A stretch of 64,000 bases of DNA from Labilibaculum euxinicum (lineage in GTDB: Bacteria > Bacteroidota > Bacteroidia > Bacteroidales > Marinifilaceae), in contig NZ_WTCR01000004.1 in the NCBI RefSeq assembly GCF_009795715.1, positions 186,001-250,000 on the forward strand, read 5' to 3'. The notes beneath the pieces are model-generated. The model ran no database searches, was not told where the DNA came from, and saw only the letters and a program-made list of their open reading frames with translations. Positions 37,672-46,126 of this stretch are shown piece by piece. The position numbers were made by a program, and so were the translations under genes. The first letter of the stretch is position 1. Each line of letters starts with the position of its first letter.

Positions 37672-39633
37672 TTATTTTCGTCTGAAATCTATTCGCTGCA
37701 CATTTTTAGCGATCTCTATTCGCTGATATATCGAATCGATAATTGTGTCGTACAATTGATCCTTTAACACAAAATCCTCAATGCCATCATCGATATTTGG
37801 ATTGTCATTTACCTCAACAACATAAACTTTACCATCTATCATTTTTAAATCTACGCCATACAAACCATCTCCTATTAAAGCTGATGCTTTTAAGGCTGTC
37901 TGCACCACAATTTCAGGAACCGATTCGATGCTGACAGTTTCGGAATTACCCGTTTTATCTTCCTCTTCGCCTTTCCAATTGTATATTTGCCAATGATCTT
38001 TACACATGTAATATTTGCAGGCAAACAGCGGCGTATTATCAATAATTCCAATTCGCCAATCGAAGTCGGAGTAAAGAAATTCCTGACAAACAACCATATC
38101 CGAAATTTTAAAAAGCTTATTTATTTCGGCACGGGCTTCAACTTTATCTTCAACCTTTATCACCCCTAATGAAAAAGCACTGTCGGGTTGTTTTAACACC
38201 AAAGGATAATTCATTTGATTCAAAACTTTAGGGTCAAATAAATTCTTGGTGAATACCTCTGTTTCAGGCGTTAATAATTTATGCTTCTTAAATATTTCAT
38301 TCTGATAAATCTTATTGGAACACCTTAAAATAGACCAGGGATCATCAATAACAACCAAACCTTCGGCATAAGCTGTACGCGAAAATTCATAAGTATGATC
38401 ATTTACACTTGTTGTTTCCCGAATGAACAAAGCATCGAATTCATTTATTTTATCAATATCCTGCTTTGTTATAAACTCCAAATATAATCCTCGGCGATTG
38501 GCCGCACTTTTAAATTTCTGCAATGCTTTAGGGCAAGAAGGTGAATTCTCTTCCTTAGGATTTACAAGTACAGCTATATCATACTTGTAATTAACCAGTT
38601 TAGTGCTGTGAAATCTTTTTTTATTGAAATACTTTTTGGCAAATTCATACACCGAATTTAAATCCTGCTCTGCCACCTTATTCAGGGTTAAAACCTGTAC
38701 TTTTTTAATAATCCATTTTTCATCATGCTTAATAAAATCCACTTTGAACAAAGGTGCTTCGAACAATTGATGAAGCTTAGCCGCCAGCGCATTATAACCT
38801 TTGGTATTTGTTTGTCCAAAATAAACATGTAAGGAAAAAGTATTTCCCTTCTCCTTATGCAGTGATTTATTGGTGTATTCCTCAATATCATAAGCAATGG
38901 AATGAATCACGTTCACGATACGAAAATCACGAATCGTAATTGTACTTGGTATAATCCGCTGCCCACGGGCCGAAGCAAGTAAAGAAATATAATAACCATA
39001 ACTTTGATACTTATAACTGCTGCACAAGTTAAAGATTCTGAAATCTGTATTTGTCTGATATACTGGATTATTTATATATTCTTTAACGGTAATAATCTTC
39101 GCATTTATATCTGGGAATGTCCATTTATAAGGTTGGTTAATTACAATAATATTGGTTGTTTTATGAGAACATGAAGCAATATTGGTTTTAAATTCCATTT
39201 TCACAGCATCCTCTCCTTCGCCGTAATAGTCAGCTATTCTTTCAAAAGAATTAAATCCCCTTTGCTTATACCAGTCTATTAGTTTTGTGTCTCTGGTACT
39301 TACTTCAATCAATATTTTTTCATAATTCTGACGATTGGCAAATTCAAATACATGTTTAAGTAAATAATCACCATATCCCAGATTTTGGTATTCGGGCAAT
39401 ATAGCAATAGAATATATGCGTAATGATTTACTGTATTTAAACAAAACCAAAGCTCCAATCGGCGCTCTGTTCTTATCCTTTGTTTCAACGATTAATATCT
39501 CCTGAAAATCACTTTGAATACCATGCTTGATACTCTGCTTTGTACTTTGTTGAAAAGCAGGAAAAGACTCCTCTTCTAATTTTACTAAAAAATTAAAATC
39601 ATTGATGTCGGACTTTCTTATCTTAACATTCAT
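37672..39633 (-). CDS. GNAT acetyltransferase / RLAN / RimK-type ATP-grasp fusion
   Basis: 653 residues in three parts. Residues 1-150 are a GNAT domain (AILPEYQNLGYGDYLLKHV is the acetyl-CoA loop). About 155-345 is the RimK-like ATP-grasp N-terminal (RLAN) domain. About 360-653 is an ATP-grasp ligase with PLVLKQPDSAFSLGV (nucleotide-binding lysine) and VVEVNDNPNIDDG (metal-binding Glu/Asn). RimK-type ligases join amino acids through amide bonds. Fusion to an acetyltransferase suggests that one enzyme both ligates and acetylates a small peptide or a protein tail; the substrate is unknown. It is flanked by no glutamate-cysteine ligase gene. Confidence 0.85.
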   Translation of the reverse strand: MNVKIRKSDINDFNFLVKLEEESFPAFQQSTKQSIKHGIQSDFQEILIVETKDKNRAPIGALVLFKYSKSLRIYSIAILPEYQNLGYGDYLLKHVFEFANRQNYEKILIEVSTRDTKLIDWYKQRGFNSFERIADYYGEGEDAVKMEFKTNIASCSHKTTNIIVINQPYKWTFPDINAKIITVKEYINNPVYQTNTDFRIFNLCSSYKYQSYGYYISLLASARGQRIIPSTITIRDFRIVNVIHSIAYDIEEYTNKSLHKEKGNTFSLHVYFGQTNTKGYNALAAKLHQLFEAPLFKVDFIKHDEKWIIKKVQVLTLNKVAEQDLNSVYEFAKKYFNKKRFHSTKLVNYKYDIAVLVNPKEENSPSCPKALQKFKSAANRRGLYLEFITKQDIDKINEFDALFIRETTSVNDHTYEFSRTAYAEGLVVIDDPWSILRCSNKIYQNEIFKKHKLLTPETEVFTKNLFDPKVLNQMNYPLVLKQPDSAFSLGVIKVEDKVEARAEINKLFKISDMVVCQEFLYSDFDWRIGIIDNTPLFACKYYMCKDHWQIYNWKGEEEDKTGNSETVSIESVPEIVVQTALKASALIGDGLYGVDLKMIDGKVYVVEVNDNPNIDDGIEDFVLKDQLYDTIIDSIYQRIEIAKNVQRIDFRRK

Positions 39634-39995
39634 AACACTTCTTACAGTCGTTTATAACACTGATTAATAATGGACTAATCTTACTTCTTAATTTAAATAC
39701 AAATCACATTTACTACTACAAATTAAATAATAAAAGTGATTGAAGATTTGCAATTTTGCAAATATTTTCACTTGTATAATCTGTTAAAAAGACATTGTAT
39801 AAACGGCACTTGTTCCATCACAAAAAAGAGGTTTACAGCACTGACTATAAACCTCTTTAGTTATAAAAAACAGTTGCATTGACCGCTATTTAAATACAGC
39901 TACTTTATCCTTAAACTGATTTTTGAGTATGTTGCCGGCCAAACTGCAAAATATGTTCTTTCTACTCCTGTAATTTTCTTCTTAAACAAAGAATT
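39634..39995. other. Intergenic region between NifX-like and ATP-grasp genes
   Basis: About 360 bases holding the terminator at 39820-39862 and, beyond it, the promoter region of the ATP-grasp fusion. A near -7 box (CAAATTAA on the plus strand, 39719-39726) is one base off. No gene seen. Confidence 0.45.
39820..39862 (-). terminator. Terminator of the NifX-like gene
   Basis: Perfect 11-bp stem AAAGAGGTTTA (39825-39835) / TAAACCTCTTT (39848-39858) with T's on the minus strand. Confidence 0.8.
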
Positions 39996-40373
39996 TTAGT
40001 GACTGCATTGATGATCTTCTCCTTCGCCATGAGTATGCTGACAACTCGAGCCACTATCACTTACCAGGCCTGCAACATACAGCTTAACCACTTCCTCGGC
40101 ATTACCCGAACAGCCTCGAACTACTTCAATTCCTGAATTGTTAAGTACATTAATTGCTCCGTTGCCAATTCCTCCGGCAAGCATTACTGTTACGCCTGCT
40201 TCAGCCAAAACCGATGCAATGTTCGATTTGCAGCCACAACCCTGTGGTGATTCCATCTTTTGTACATCAACAATTTCCTTGTTTTCTGAAATTGCAAACA
40301 CATTGTAAAATTCACAATGACCAAAATGACCATCGATTTGTCTGCTGCTTGTTACTGGAACTGCTATTTTCAT
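39996..40373 (-). CDS. NifX/NifB-C-like dinitrogenase cofactor-binding domain protein
   Basis: 125 residues: a single RNase H-like NifX/NafY-type domain beginning MKIAVPVTSSRQIDGHFGHCEFYNVF, with GCGCKSN and a glycine-rich AGGIGNGAINVL. The C-terminal tail is rich in Cys and His (CQHTHGEGEDHQCSH), a likely metal-binding addition. Stand-alone members occur widely outside nitrogen fixation as metal-cluster carriers. No nif genes are present in the window, so a nitrogenase role is not supported. It has its own promoter candidate and terminator. Confidence 0.82.
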   Translation of the reverse strand: MKIAVPVTSSRQIDGHFGHCEFYNVFAISENKEIVDVQKMESPQGCGCKSNIASVLAEAGVTVMLAGGIGNGAINVLNNSGIEVVRGCSGNAEEVVKLYVAGLVSDSGSSCQHTHGEGEDHQCSH

Positions 40374-40401
40374 TTTTTTATTTTTATTGATTGATTTTAC
40401 A

Positions 40402-40409
40402 CAAAGGTA
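40402..40409 (-). promoter_or_regulatory. Candidate -7 box for the NifX-like gene
   Basis: TACCTTTG on the minus strand matches TAnnTTTG and lies 29 bases before the start codon. No TTTG at the right spacing upstream. Confidence 0.45.
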
Positions 40410-40626
40410 TTTTATCCTTTTGTTTTATAAAATTAGCAAAACATTATTTAGAACATTGGGCTTTGATTCTCAGATTAGTTCCAAATAAGGAATAAAACCT
40501 TCCTGTTTGTATCTGATTGAGTATAGAAACCGAATTGGAAAGTTGTGAGAGATCCCAATTTTTAAATTCCCCAGCCTATGCAGACCACAGGAGATTCAAA
40601 ATAAATGCCTCATTTATCAGGGATGA
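40410..40626. other. Intergenic region, part of a larger gap
   Basis: Non-coding sequence between the NifX promoter and the repeat at 40627. I see no frame, hairpin or motif of note. Confidence 0.4.
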
Positions 40627-40677
40627 ATCTTGTTTTTTAGAAATATTAACCAGTTGTGCAACGGTTACTTTTGTTAT
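40627..40677 (-). repeat. Shared downstream element, copy B
   Basis: Reads ATAACAAAAGTAACCGTTGC on the minus strand and continues with ACAACTGG and ATATTTCTAAAAAA. Same element as 21054-21105, again about 35 bases past the stop of a small membrane-protein gene and in the same relative orientation. Confidence 0.75.
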
Positions 40678-40711
40678 GGATTTTTAAGCGGGATAATTAA
40701 TCATTTTATAG

Positions 40712-40957
40712 TTACGATCTCTTTTTTGTCCACTTTCTACCATACTTCCAAAGAATAATTATTAGGGTAATATGAATTACCCAATACATAAATGCCCCTA
40801 TAATATTACCAAATTTTTCACTGTCTATATTTTTGTTAAAAATATTAGATAAGTTAGTTATCGATGAAACAAAACTTGGTAATTGACCAATTATAGCAAT
40901 TGAAAGGATAATTGAAATTACTATAAAAATGTATCCAAATATTTTTTTAGTATTCAT
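40712..40957 (-). CDS. Small two-helix membrane protein, function unknown
   Basis: 81 residues with two hydrophobic segments (about 8-30 and 53-71) and a basic end (KYGRKWTKKRS). I recognise no family. It sits between the shared downstream element (40627-40677) and the long cassette-like hairpin (40984-41114), so it may be a cassette gene. It is a different protein from the one at 20638-21015, although both carry the same 3' element. Confidence 0.55.
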   Translation of the reverse strand: MNTKKIFGYIFIVISIILSIAIIGQLPSFVSSITNLSNIFNKNIDSEKFGNIIGAFMYWVIHITLIIILWKYGRKWTKKRS

Positions 40958-40983
40958 AGTGTTAAATGTTTATTATTGTATTT

Positions 40984-41114
40984 CCTACAACGTTGAGTAT
41001 ATGGCAAGTAGGCGATTGCGTGCTTCAAACCTATCAAACCGAGATGAAGTTGGAGCGGGCTAAAACCGTTGAATTTATTACTATCACGCCTATTTGCTAT
41101 ATACATTGTTGGGC
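40984..41114. repeat. Long attC-like inverted repeat after the TonB-domain gene
   Basis: GTATATGGCAAGTAGGCG (40997-41014) pairs with CGCCTATTTGCTATATAC (41087-41104) with two mismatches around a 72-base loop. The outer edge carries GTTGGGC (41108-41114), matching the integron core GTTRRRY; the other edge reads CCTACAACG, which is not a full match. It starts nine bases past the TonB-gene stop on the minus strand. Confidence 0.6.
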
Positions 41115-41122
41115 AATCGTTT

Positions 41123-41926
41123 TTATTTAGGAAAATCAAATTTAATCGGTATCACGTTTCTAACAATTACTGATTCACCTTTAAAAGTTCCAGGTTTGAA
41201 GTCAGGGAGAAGACTCACAATTCTTAGAGCTTCATTTACAAAATTTCTGCTTATGTTTTTCTCCGTATGTTCTTTCTTCTCATCAGAAACTTGGACGTTT
41301 GTCACTTTACCTGATTCTGAAATATCAAATTGAACATAAACTGTAGCATAGGTTCCAGCATATTTTTTGTACGCATCTATTTCGGAATCAGGATATACTA
41401 AGTTAGATTTTAGGAATTTAAGCATTTTCTTTTCTCCTCCCTCGAATTCCGGCATATTTGGTACAAGTCCATACCACTTGTAATTATTCTGAATTCTATA
41501 TCTAGCAATCTGGTTGTCATTTTTGTCAAAGACGAAACCCTCTGTCAAATCGTAATATTTTTCCTTATTTACTATTTCTACAAATGAAGATACATTCTCA
41601 ACAATTTCGTACGTATCTGAATAGTTTATTGTATCAATATTAAGGCAATATTGTATATGTAATTTCTCTGCTTCAATATCGTTATAAGAAGCAGCCTTTT
41701 TTATATCTATGCAGAATCCAGCCATATTATCCATTTTCAATCTTGCAATTGCTCGATTATAGTATGCATCTCCAAACGGTATTGCTTCTATTGCAAGTGT
41801 CAACATAGAATCAGCTTTTATATAATCTCCAGTTTGAAGATATTGAGTTCCTTGGTCATAATAAGTCTGTGAAAAACCTATCAAAGTGATAGATAAATAA
41901 ACTAATAAAAGTGTCGTTTTTATCAT
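41123..41926 (-). CDS. TPR / TonB C-terminal domain protein
   Basis: 267 residues. A signal peptide (MIKTTLLLVYLSITLIGFSQ), two TPR-like helices (about 22-75), a linker, then a TonB C-terminal domain (about 165-267, with FLKSNLVYP, VYVQFDISESGKVTNVQV and LPDFKPGTFKG). It lacks an N-terminal membrane helix for contact with ExbB/ExbD, so it is not a classical energy transducer; such TonB-like proteins are common in Bacteroidota and of unclear role. It is enclosed by hairpins bearing GTTGGGC and GCCCAAC, the layout of an integron cassette. Confidence 0.75.
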   Translation of the reverse strand: MIKTTLLLVYLSITLIGFSQTYYDQGTQYLQTGDYIKADSMLTLAIEAIPFGDAYYNRAIARLKMDNMAGFCIDIKKAASYNDIEAEKLHIQYCLNIDTINYSDTYEIVENVSSFVEIVNKEKYYDLTEGFVFDKNDNQIARYRIQNNYKWYGLVPNMPEFEGGEKKMLKFLKSNLVYPDSEIDAYKKYAGTYATVYVQFDISESGKVTNVQVSDEKKEHTEKNISRNFVNEALRIVSLLPDFKPGTFKGESVIVRNVIPIKFDFPK

Positions 41927-41949
41927 GTTACTGTGTTGTTTAAAATGTT

Positions 41950-42000
41950 GCCCAACAAGTGGCTAAGACGCTATGCGTCTTACATCACTTATCTGTTGTC
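41950..42000. repeat. Short attC-like hairpin upstream of the TonB-domain gene
   Basis: CAACAAGTGGCTAAGACGC (41953-41971) pairs with GCGTCTTACATCACTT...GTTG (41975-41998), imperfectly. It begins with GCCCAAC (41950-41956), the exact complement of the GTTGGGC at 41108-41114. Confidence 0.55.
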
Positions 42001-42058
42001 TTGTGTAAGTTGTTGTTATTGTGTCTTCTATCCCTCAAAATCAGATATTATAGACTTT

Positions 42059-42121
42059 TTATTTTTGCAAGAGATCTTTCGCTTCTTCAATCGTAAATCC
42101 CAATTGTTTTACTTGAATCAT
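42059..42121 (-). pseudogene. Possible MerR-family regulator remnant
   Basis: A 20-codon piece, MIQVKQLGFTIEEAKDLLQK, resembles the helix of MerR-type regulators (IKQAKALGFTLEEIKDLL). A stop lies 12 codons upstream in frame and no other MerR motif is present, so this is at most a scrap. Chance similarity is possible. Confidence 0.3.
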
Positions 42122-42660
42122 GCAAAACGATTCCCTTGTTCCAAATAATTAAGTATTAAAGATAAACTTAATAATAGTACTATGACCCTATTTCTTTTTA
42201 AAATTAAGAGGGAAAAATTAAGCACTTTTCAGATGCTAAGACATTATTTACTTTCTGGAAAAACACACCAAACTTTCGCTTCTTTGTCTGTTCATTTACA
42301 CAGGCTTGCTTTTTCGTATGCTCCAACACCCCTTCCGTGACAGCTATTGGGCGCACAAATGAGCCTGTTTTGCAAACAGAAAGATCTGACCGGGAAAAGG
42401 AAGAAATCCCGCCAGCCAAACAGATCTTTTATAAGAAGAGATAATTTGAACACCAAAAACAGCTTTGGCAATTAACGAGAGCTTACCTGCTGTAAAAACC
42501 AACAATAAAAAAAGAGCCCTCAAGCAAGTGCACTCCAACAACATATTCCTTGATTGGATACTAGTTTACCTTTATTGATCGATTAATCATTACTAAAATA
42601 CGATATTAATAACATTAAGCTTGACTATACAAACCTTATGGATTGGATAAATTAACAGGC
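42122..42660. other. Intergenic region with no supported gene
   Basis: About 540 bases. Two overlapping minus frames (71 and 66 codons, 42204-42419 and 42344-42544) lack starts, domains and coding bias. Nothing else is recognisable; it may be decayed accessory DNA. Confidence 0.45.
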
Positions 42661-42662
42661 TA

Positions 42663-42836
42663 CAGTTTGCCGCGTGGTTTTAGCCAAATTTAATCGTCGG
42701 GAGCAGTTTGCCACGTGGATTTACCCAAATCTGATCGTCGGGAGCAGTTTGCCGCGTGGTTTTAGCCAAGTTTGATCGTCGGGAGCAGTTTGCCGCGTGG
42801 TTTTAGCCAAATTTAATCGTCGGGAGCAGTTTGTCA
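42663..42836. repeat. 41-bp tandem repeat, four full copies and a partial fifth
   Basis: Copies begin with CAGTTTG at 42663, 42704, 42745, 42786 and 42827, exactly 41 bases apart. The unit contains GCCGCGTGGTTTTAGCCAA and ATCGTCGGGAG, with a few substitutions between copies. The unit length is not a multiple of three and each copy has a stop, so it is non-coding. Confidence 0.93.
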
Positions 42837-42983
42837 ACTTCCTTTGCGACGGATGTTCATGATTCATTAGACCTAGGGTTTTACCTCAGTCTATTGATGT
42901 TTGAGCCCTTCATATTCTGTATTCTTTGTGCTCCTTAGCGTTGACTCCTTTTCTATATTAGATTCCCTTACAAAATCAGGCAT

Positions 42984-45758
42984 TTAACTGGATCCAAAAA
43001 GCAAGGAATAGATGATTAAAGCAATCAAAAGAAATCCTACGAAAAGGAAAAAGAAACCAAATACTTTCACGATCCGCCTTTTCTCTTCAGGAATCTCCAT
43101 TTCGACGATTAATTCGTTCAACTTGCCCGATTTTTCCAATTCTTCATAATCTCTTGGCCTGTCGGCCTTGTATTCCTCCAACAGCACATGACCGGTAAAA
43201 ATTACGGTATCCATGGGAAAGGATTCCGGGCGAAAGTGCGTGTTGAAAAAATGAATGGTGAAGATAAAACCTACTGCCAGCAAGGCTTCATCGCTATGAA
43301 TGATTTGAGCCACATTAATCAGCCAGCCAGGCATAAACTTGGTAAACAGCTCGGGAAACCATAAGACCAATCCGGTAAAACCGATAATGGCCACACCCCA
43401 AAATACGGCTAAATAATCGAATTTCTCCCAATAAGTCCATCGCCCGTAATTTGGTCGTTCTCCCCTTCCTACAAACCACTTCATGCTTGCCCAAAAATCT
43501 TTAGCATCCTGACGGTTGAACAGCAGAGAATGCCTGCCAAATATAAATTGCGACCATCCAAAACCCATTTTTTTCTTGTTTTTAATGAGTGAAAAAAGAT
43601 GAAAAACAAAATATCCGAAAGTAACTACGGCCCCCAAACGGTGCAATGTACCTGCCATTTCAACACCACCCAACAAATCAACCAAATGTCTGGCCCATTG
43701 CATATTTGCAAACTTAAGCATCATACCGGTTAGGGCCAATATCACAAAACTTAAAATAACAAACACATGGGTAATCCGCTGGCTTTCGGTAAATCGCCGG
43801 ATATAAACAGCCTTGCCAAAATGAGGCATCAGTTTCTTCCGCCTTCGTTCGCGCAAGGATCGGGGCAACCATAAAAGGGTATGCAAACCAAAAAAGCCGA
43901 ACACAGCAATCAGTAAGGAGGACATTCCCCAAAAGGTGAAATACAGAGCCGGATATTTATCGCGGTTGTGATGTGTTGCGTGAGTTAAAAATCCGGTAAA
44001 CCGCATGTTTGCATCTTCGTGGCATTTCTGGCAGGTTGCCACAATATTGTCGTAGCCAACGGCTGAATTTGGATCCTTCACATTCATATTGGAATGAGCG
44101 CCGTGACAATCGGAACATCGGGCTGCTTTTAAATAACCCAGCTGATAGGCCTTCCCATGATAGGTATCCATGTAGCTTTCAGACAAATGTTTGTGACAAA
44201 GGCCACATTGATGAGTAATTTCATGCATAAATTCATCTTTGTCGATCTCGGAAATAAGGTGAGCCGAATGACAAACCGTACAGGTCGGGAATTTTTGTTC
44301 TTCATTGTTTTTTGAAATTGCATGATCGCTCCGTATGTATTCATTGTAAATTCCCTTGTGACAATTGCCACAAGTAGCGGGGATATTTTTCGGATAAACC
44401 GAGGATCTCACGTCACTGTCTTTCAGCATAAAATGGGTGGTGTGGCAATCGGTACACACAGCGCTCGAAAGCAATCCTTTTTGGATCATGCTTCGACCAT
44501 GAACACTCATGGAGTAGTCGTGGTATGCATCTACTTCTTTGAGCTCTGTTTGCTGAATTGCCCGGCCATTTTCCCGGTGACATCCTCCACAAAGTATTGG
44601 AATAGAGAGCCGGTAAACAGGCGAAGTCTCATCCTTTTTAGGTTTGACAATATGAGTACCGTGACAATCGGTGCAATAGGGCGCCGATTCTTTTCCCTCC
44701 AAATAGGCTGCACCATGCCCGCTTGCCATATATATTTCGTCAACTTCAGCATGACAACCGGAACAATCTACTTTTCCCGCCGTTTCGCAGGGGCGATATT
44801 TTTTTGCGGATACATCAGAGTGACATTTTACACAGGTAATGTTGTTATGAGCCCAATTTGTAAGATCATTCACATCAACCTGAAGTGAGATGGTATCCCC
44901 TTTAACAATTTTATGAATATCTCTTTTTTCGTGACACAGCAGACAAGAACGATCAGAAATACTCTCGACAATATTCTGGATGCTTACAATATGAGGCGGA
45001 TGGCAATCGGTGCAGGCAGGAATAGCTCCCGGCTTTTTTTCCCACAACTGCTCATTGATCACCTTCGTATGAACCTGCTCTATTCGGGCATGGCATTTCA
45101 TGCAGGTAGCTGCGATATTTTTAAGGGAAATGCTCGAAAGCCGGTTGGCATGGGGTAATATCAAATGGTTTCCATGACAATCGTTACAGGTTGCTGTAAC
45201 AATCAAACCGCTTTTATACAATCCTTTGCCGTGGATACTCTGACTATAGTTTTCTAAAATATTGTGTTCTGTAATCTGATAGGTTCGTGCAACAGGTGCT
45301 CCTTCGCGATGACATCTTCCACACAACACGGGAATATTCATTTTATAGGTTCGCGAACTAATATTGTTGTGAGAAAGAATATCGTGCTTTCCATGACACT
45401 CCTTACAATCGGGCGCATACCTGGCTTGTTTTTGATATGCTTTGCCATGAACACCCATATTATACTTTTCTGCTGCCTGTTCGTGACAATTCCCACAATT
45501 TACAGGCAACATTGTTTCAGGATGTGGCCAGTCCTCTACTGCAGCTTCAGGATGACATTCGATACAGCTTATTTTCCCGTGAATAGAATTCGTTATTACA
45601 GGTAAATCGACCCATACAGATTGTGTTTTACCATTCACTTCCTTTATAAGATAAGGATCGTCGTGGCACATCATACAAACATCGTCTTCCTGAGCAATAA
45701 GACTGTTGCTGCTGAGAAAGCCCAACAATAAAAGAAGCACTCCAAAAAACCGTTTCAT
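42984..45758 (-). CDS. 19-haem cytochrome c fused to cytochrome b membrane domain
   Basis: 924 residues from the ATG at 45758, which gives a clean signal peptide (MKRFFGVLLLLLGFLSSNSLIAQ); a longer start adds eight residues before it. I count 19 CxxCH haem sites from about residue 25 to 575. Blocks such as CHGKHDILSH...CGRCHREG and CHGTHIVKP...CGGCHRENG recur, showing an internal duplication. The C-terminal third is a multi-helix cytochrome b561/FdnI-like domain (about 605-924) with paired histidines (TLHRLG, IHSDEAL). Likely role: electron transfer between the quinone pool and periplasmic haems. It stands alone; the partner is not identified. Confidence 0.88.
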   Translation of the reverse strand: MKRFFGVLLLLLGFLSSNSLIAQEDDVCMMCHDDPYLIKEVNGKTQSVWVDLPVITNSIHGKISCIECHPEAAVEDWPHPETMLPVNCGNCHEQAAEKYNMGVHGKAYQKQARYAPDCKECHGKHDILSHNNISSRTYKMNIPVLCGRCHREGAPVARTYQITEHNILENYSQSIHGKGLYKSGLIVTATCNDCHGNHLILPHANRLSSISLKNIAATCMKCHARIEQVHTKVINEQLWEKKPGAIPACTDCHPPHIVSIQNIVESISDRSCLLCHEKRDIHKIVKGDTISLQVDVNDLTNWAHNNITCVKCHSDVSAKKYRPCETAGKVDCSGCHAEVDEIYMASGHGAAYLEGKESAPYCTDCHGTHIVKPKKDETSPVYRLSIPILCGGCHRENGRAIQQTELKEVDAYHDYSMSVHGRSMIQKGLLSSAVCTDCHTTHFMLKDSDVRSSVYPKNIPATCGNCHKGIYNEYIRSDHAISKNNEEQKFPTCTVCHSAHLISEIDKDEFMHEITHQCGLCHKHLSESYMDTYHGKAYQLGYLKAARCSDCHGAHSNMNVKDPNSAVGYDNIVATCQKCHEDANMRFTGFLTHATHHNRDKYPALYFTFWGMSSLLIAVFGFFGLHTLLWLPRSLRERRRKKLMPHFGKAVYIRRFTESQRITHVFVILSFVILALTGMMLKFANMQWARHLVDLLGGVEMAGTLHRLGAVVTFGYFVFHLFSLIKNKKKMGFGWSQFIFGRHSLLFNRQDAKDFWASMKWFVGRGERPNYGRWTYWEKFDYLAVFWGVAIIGFTGLVLWFPELFTKFMPGWLINVAQIIHSDEALLAVGFIFTIHFFNTHFRPESFPMDTVIFTGHVLLEEYKADRPRDYEELEKSGKLNELIVEMEIPEEKRRIVKVFGFFFLFVGFLLIALIIYSLLFGSS

Positions 45759-46126
45759 TTTGGGGAGGTAGAAATCATCCATATCGAACTGATTAGTAAC
45801 TAGCTCACTTACACAATATGTAAGTTACTTACTATTCAAACGAAATAAAAAAAAACTTAGTTGCTGGTCGCTTTTATACCTTTACGCCACCGATTCTTTT
45901 CCTTTTCTCCTTTTGGTTCCCGTGCCGGGTTGCGGTGCAATTCCGTCGCAGGAATCTTAAACTCATTAATCAACACAATTTCATGCGACAGATTTATATG
46001 ATGCAATTAACCCGTGGCGATGCCACGGGCTATAAATATTTAAGCCATTCAGGCTCACTTTCTTTGTGCTGCACTTCGTTTTCCTTTGTGGTAAGAAACA
46101 CGATTGCATATGACACTTTCTCGTTC
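45759..46126. other. Intergenic region with REP-like palindrome
   Basis: About 370 bases with no credible gene. It contains the palindrome CCCGTGGC GAT GCCACGGG (46011-46029) and, near the cytochrome start, the inverted pair ACTTAC / GTAAGT (45808-45826), a possible operator or promoter element. The first palindrome is unrelated to the TTGCATGCAA family. Confidence 0.5.
46011..46029. repeat. Perfect palindrome CCCGTGGC-GAT-GCCACGGG
   Basis: Eight-bp arms around a three-base loop, flanked by AT-rich sequence, downstream of DPP IV on the minus strand. It resembles a REP unit of another family; it could also aid termination of the DPP IV transcript. Confidence 0.65.

Noticed and set aside
39996-40373. 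Nitrogen-fixation locus
   Set aside because: Only a stand-alone NifX-type domain; no nifHDK, nifB or nifEN nearby.
42204-42544. Two overlapping minus-strand frames (71 and 66 codons)
   Set aside because: They overlap each other in different phases, lack domains and ribosome sites, and lie in a decayed region.
42663-42836. CRISPR array
   Set aside because: The 41-bp units are contiguous with no variable spacers and there are no cas genes, so it is a simple tandem repeat.
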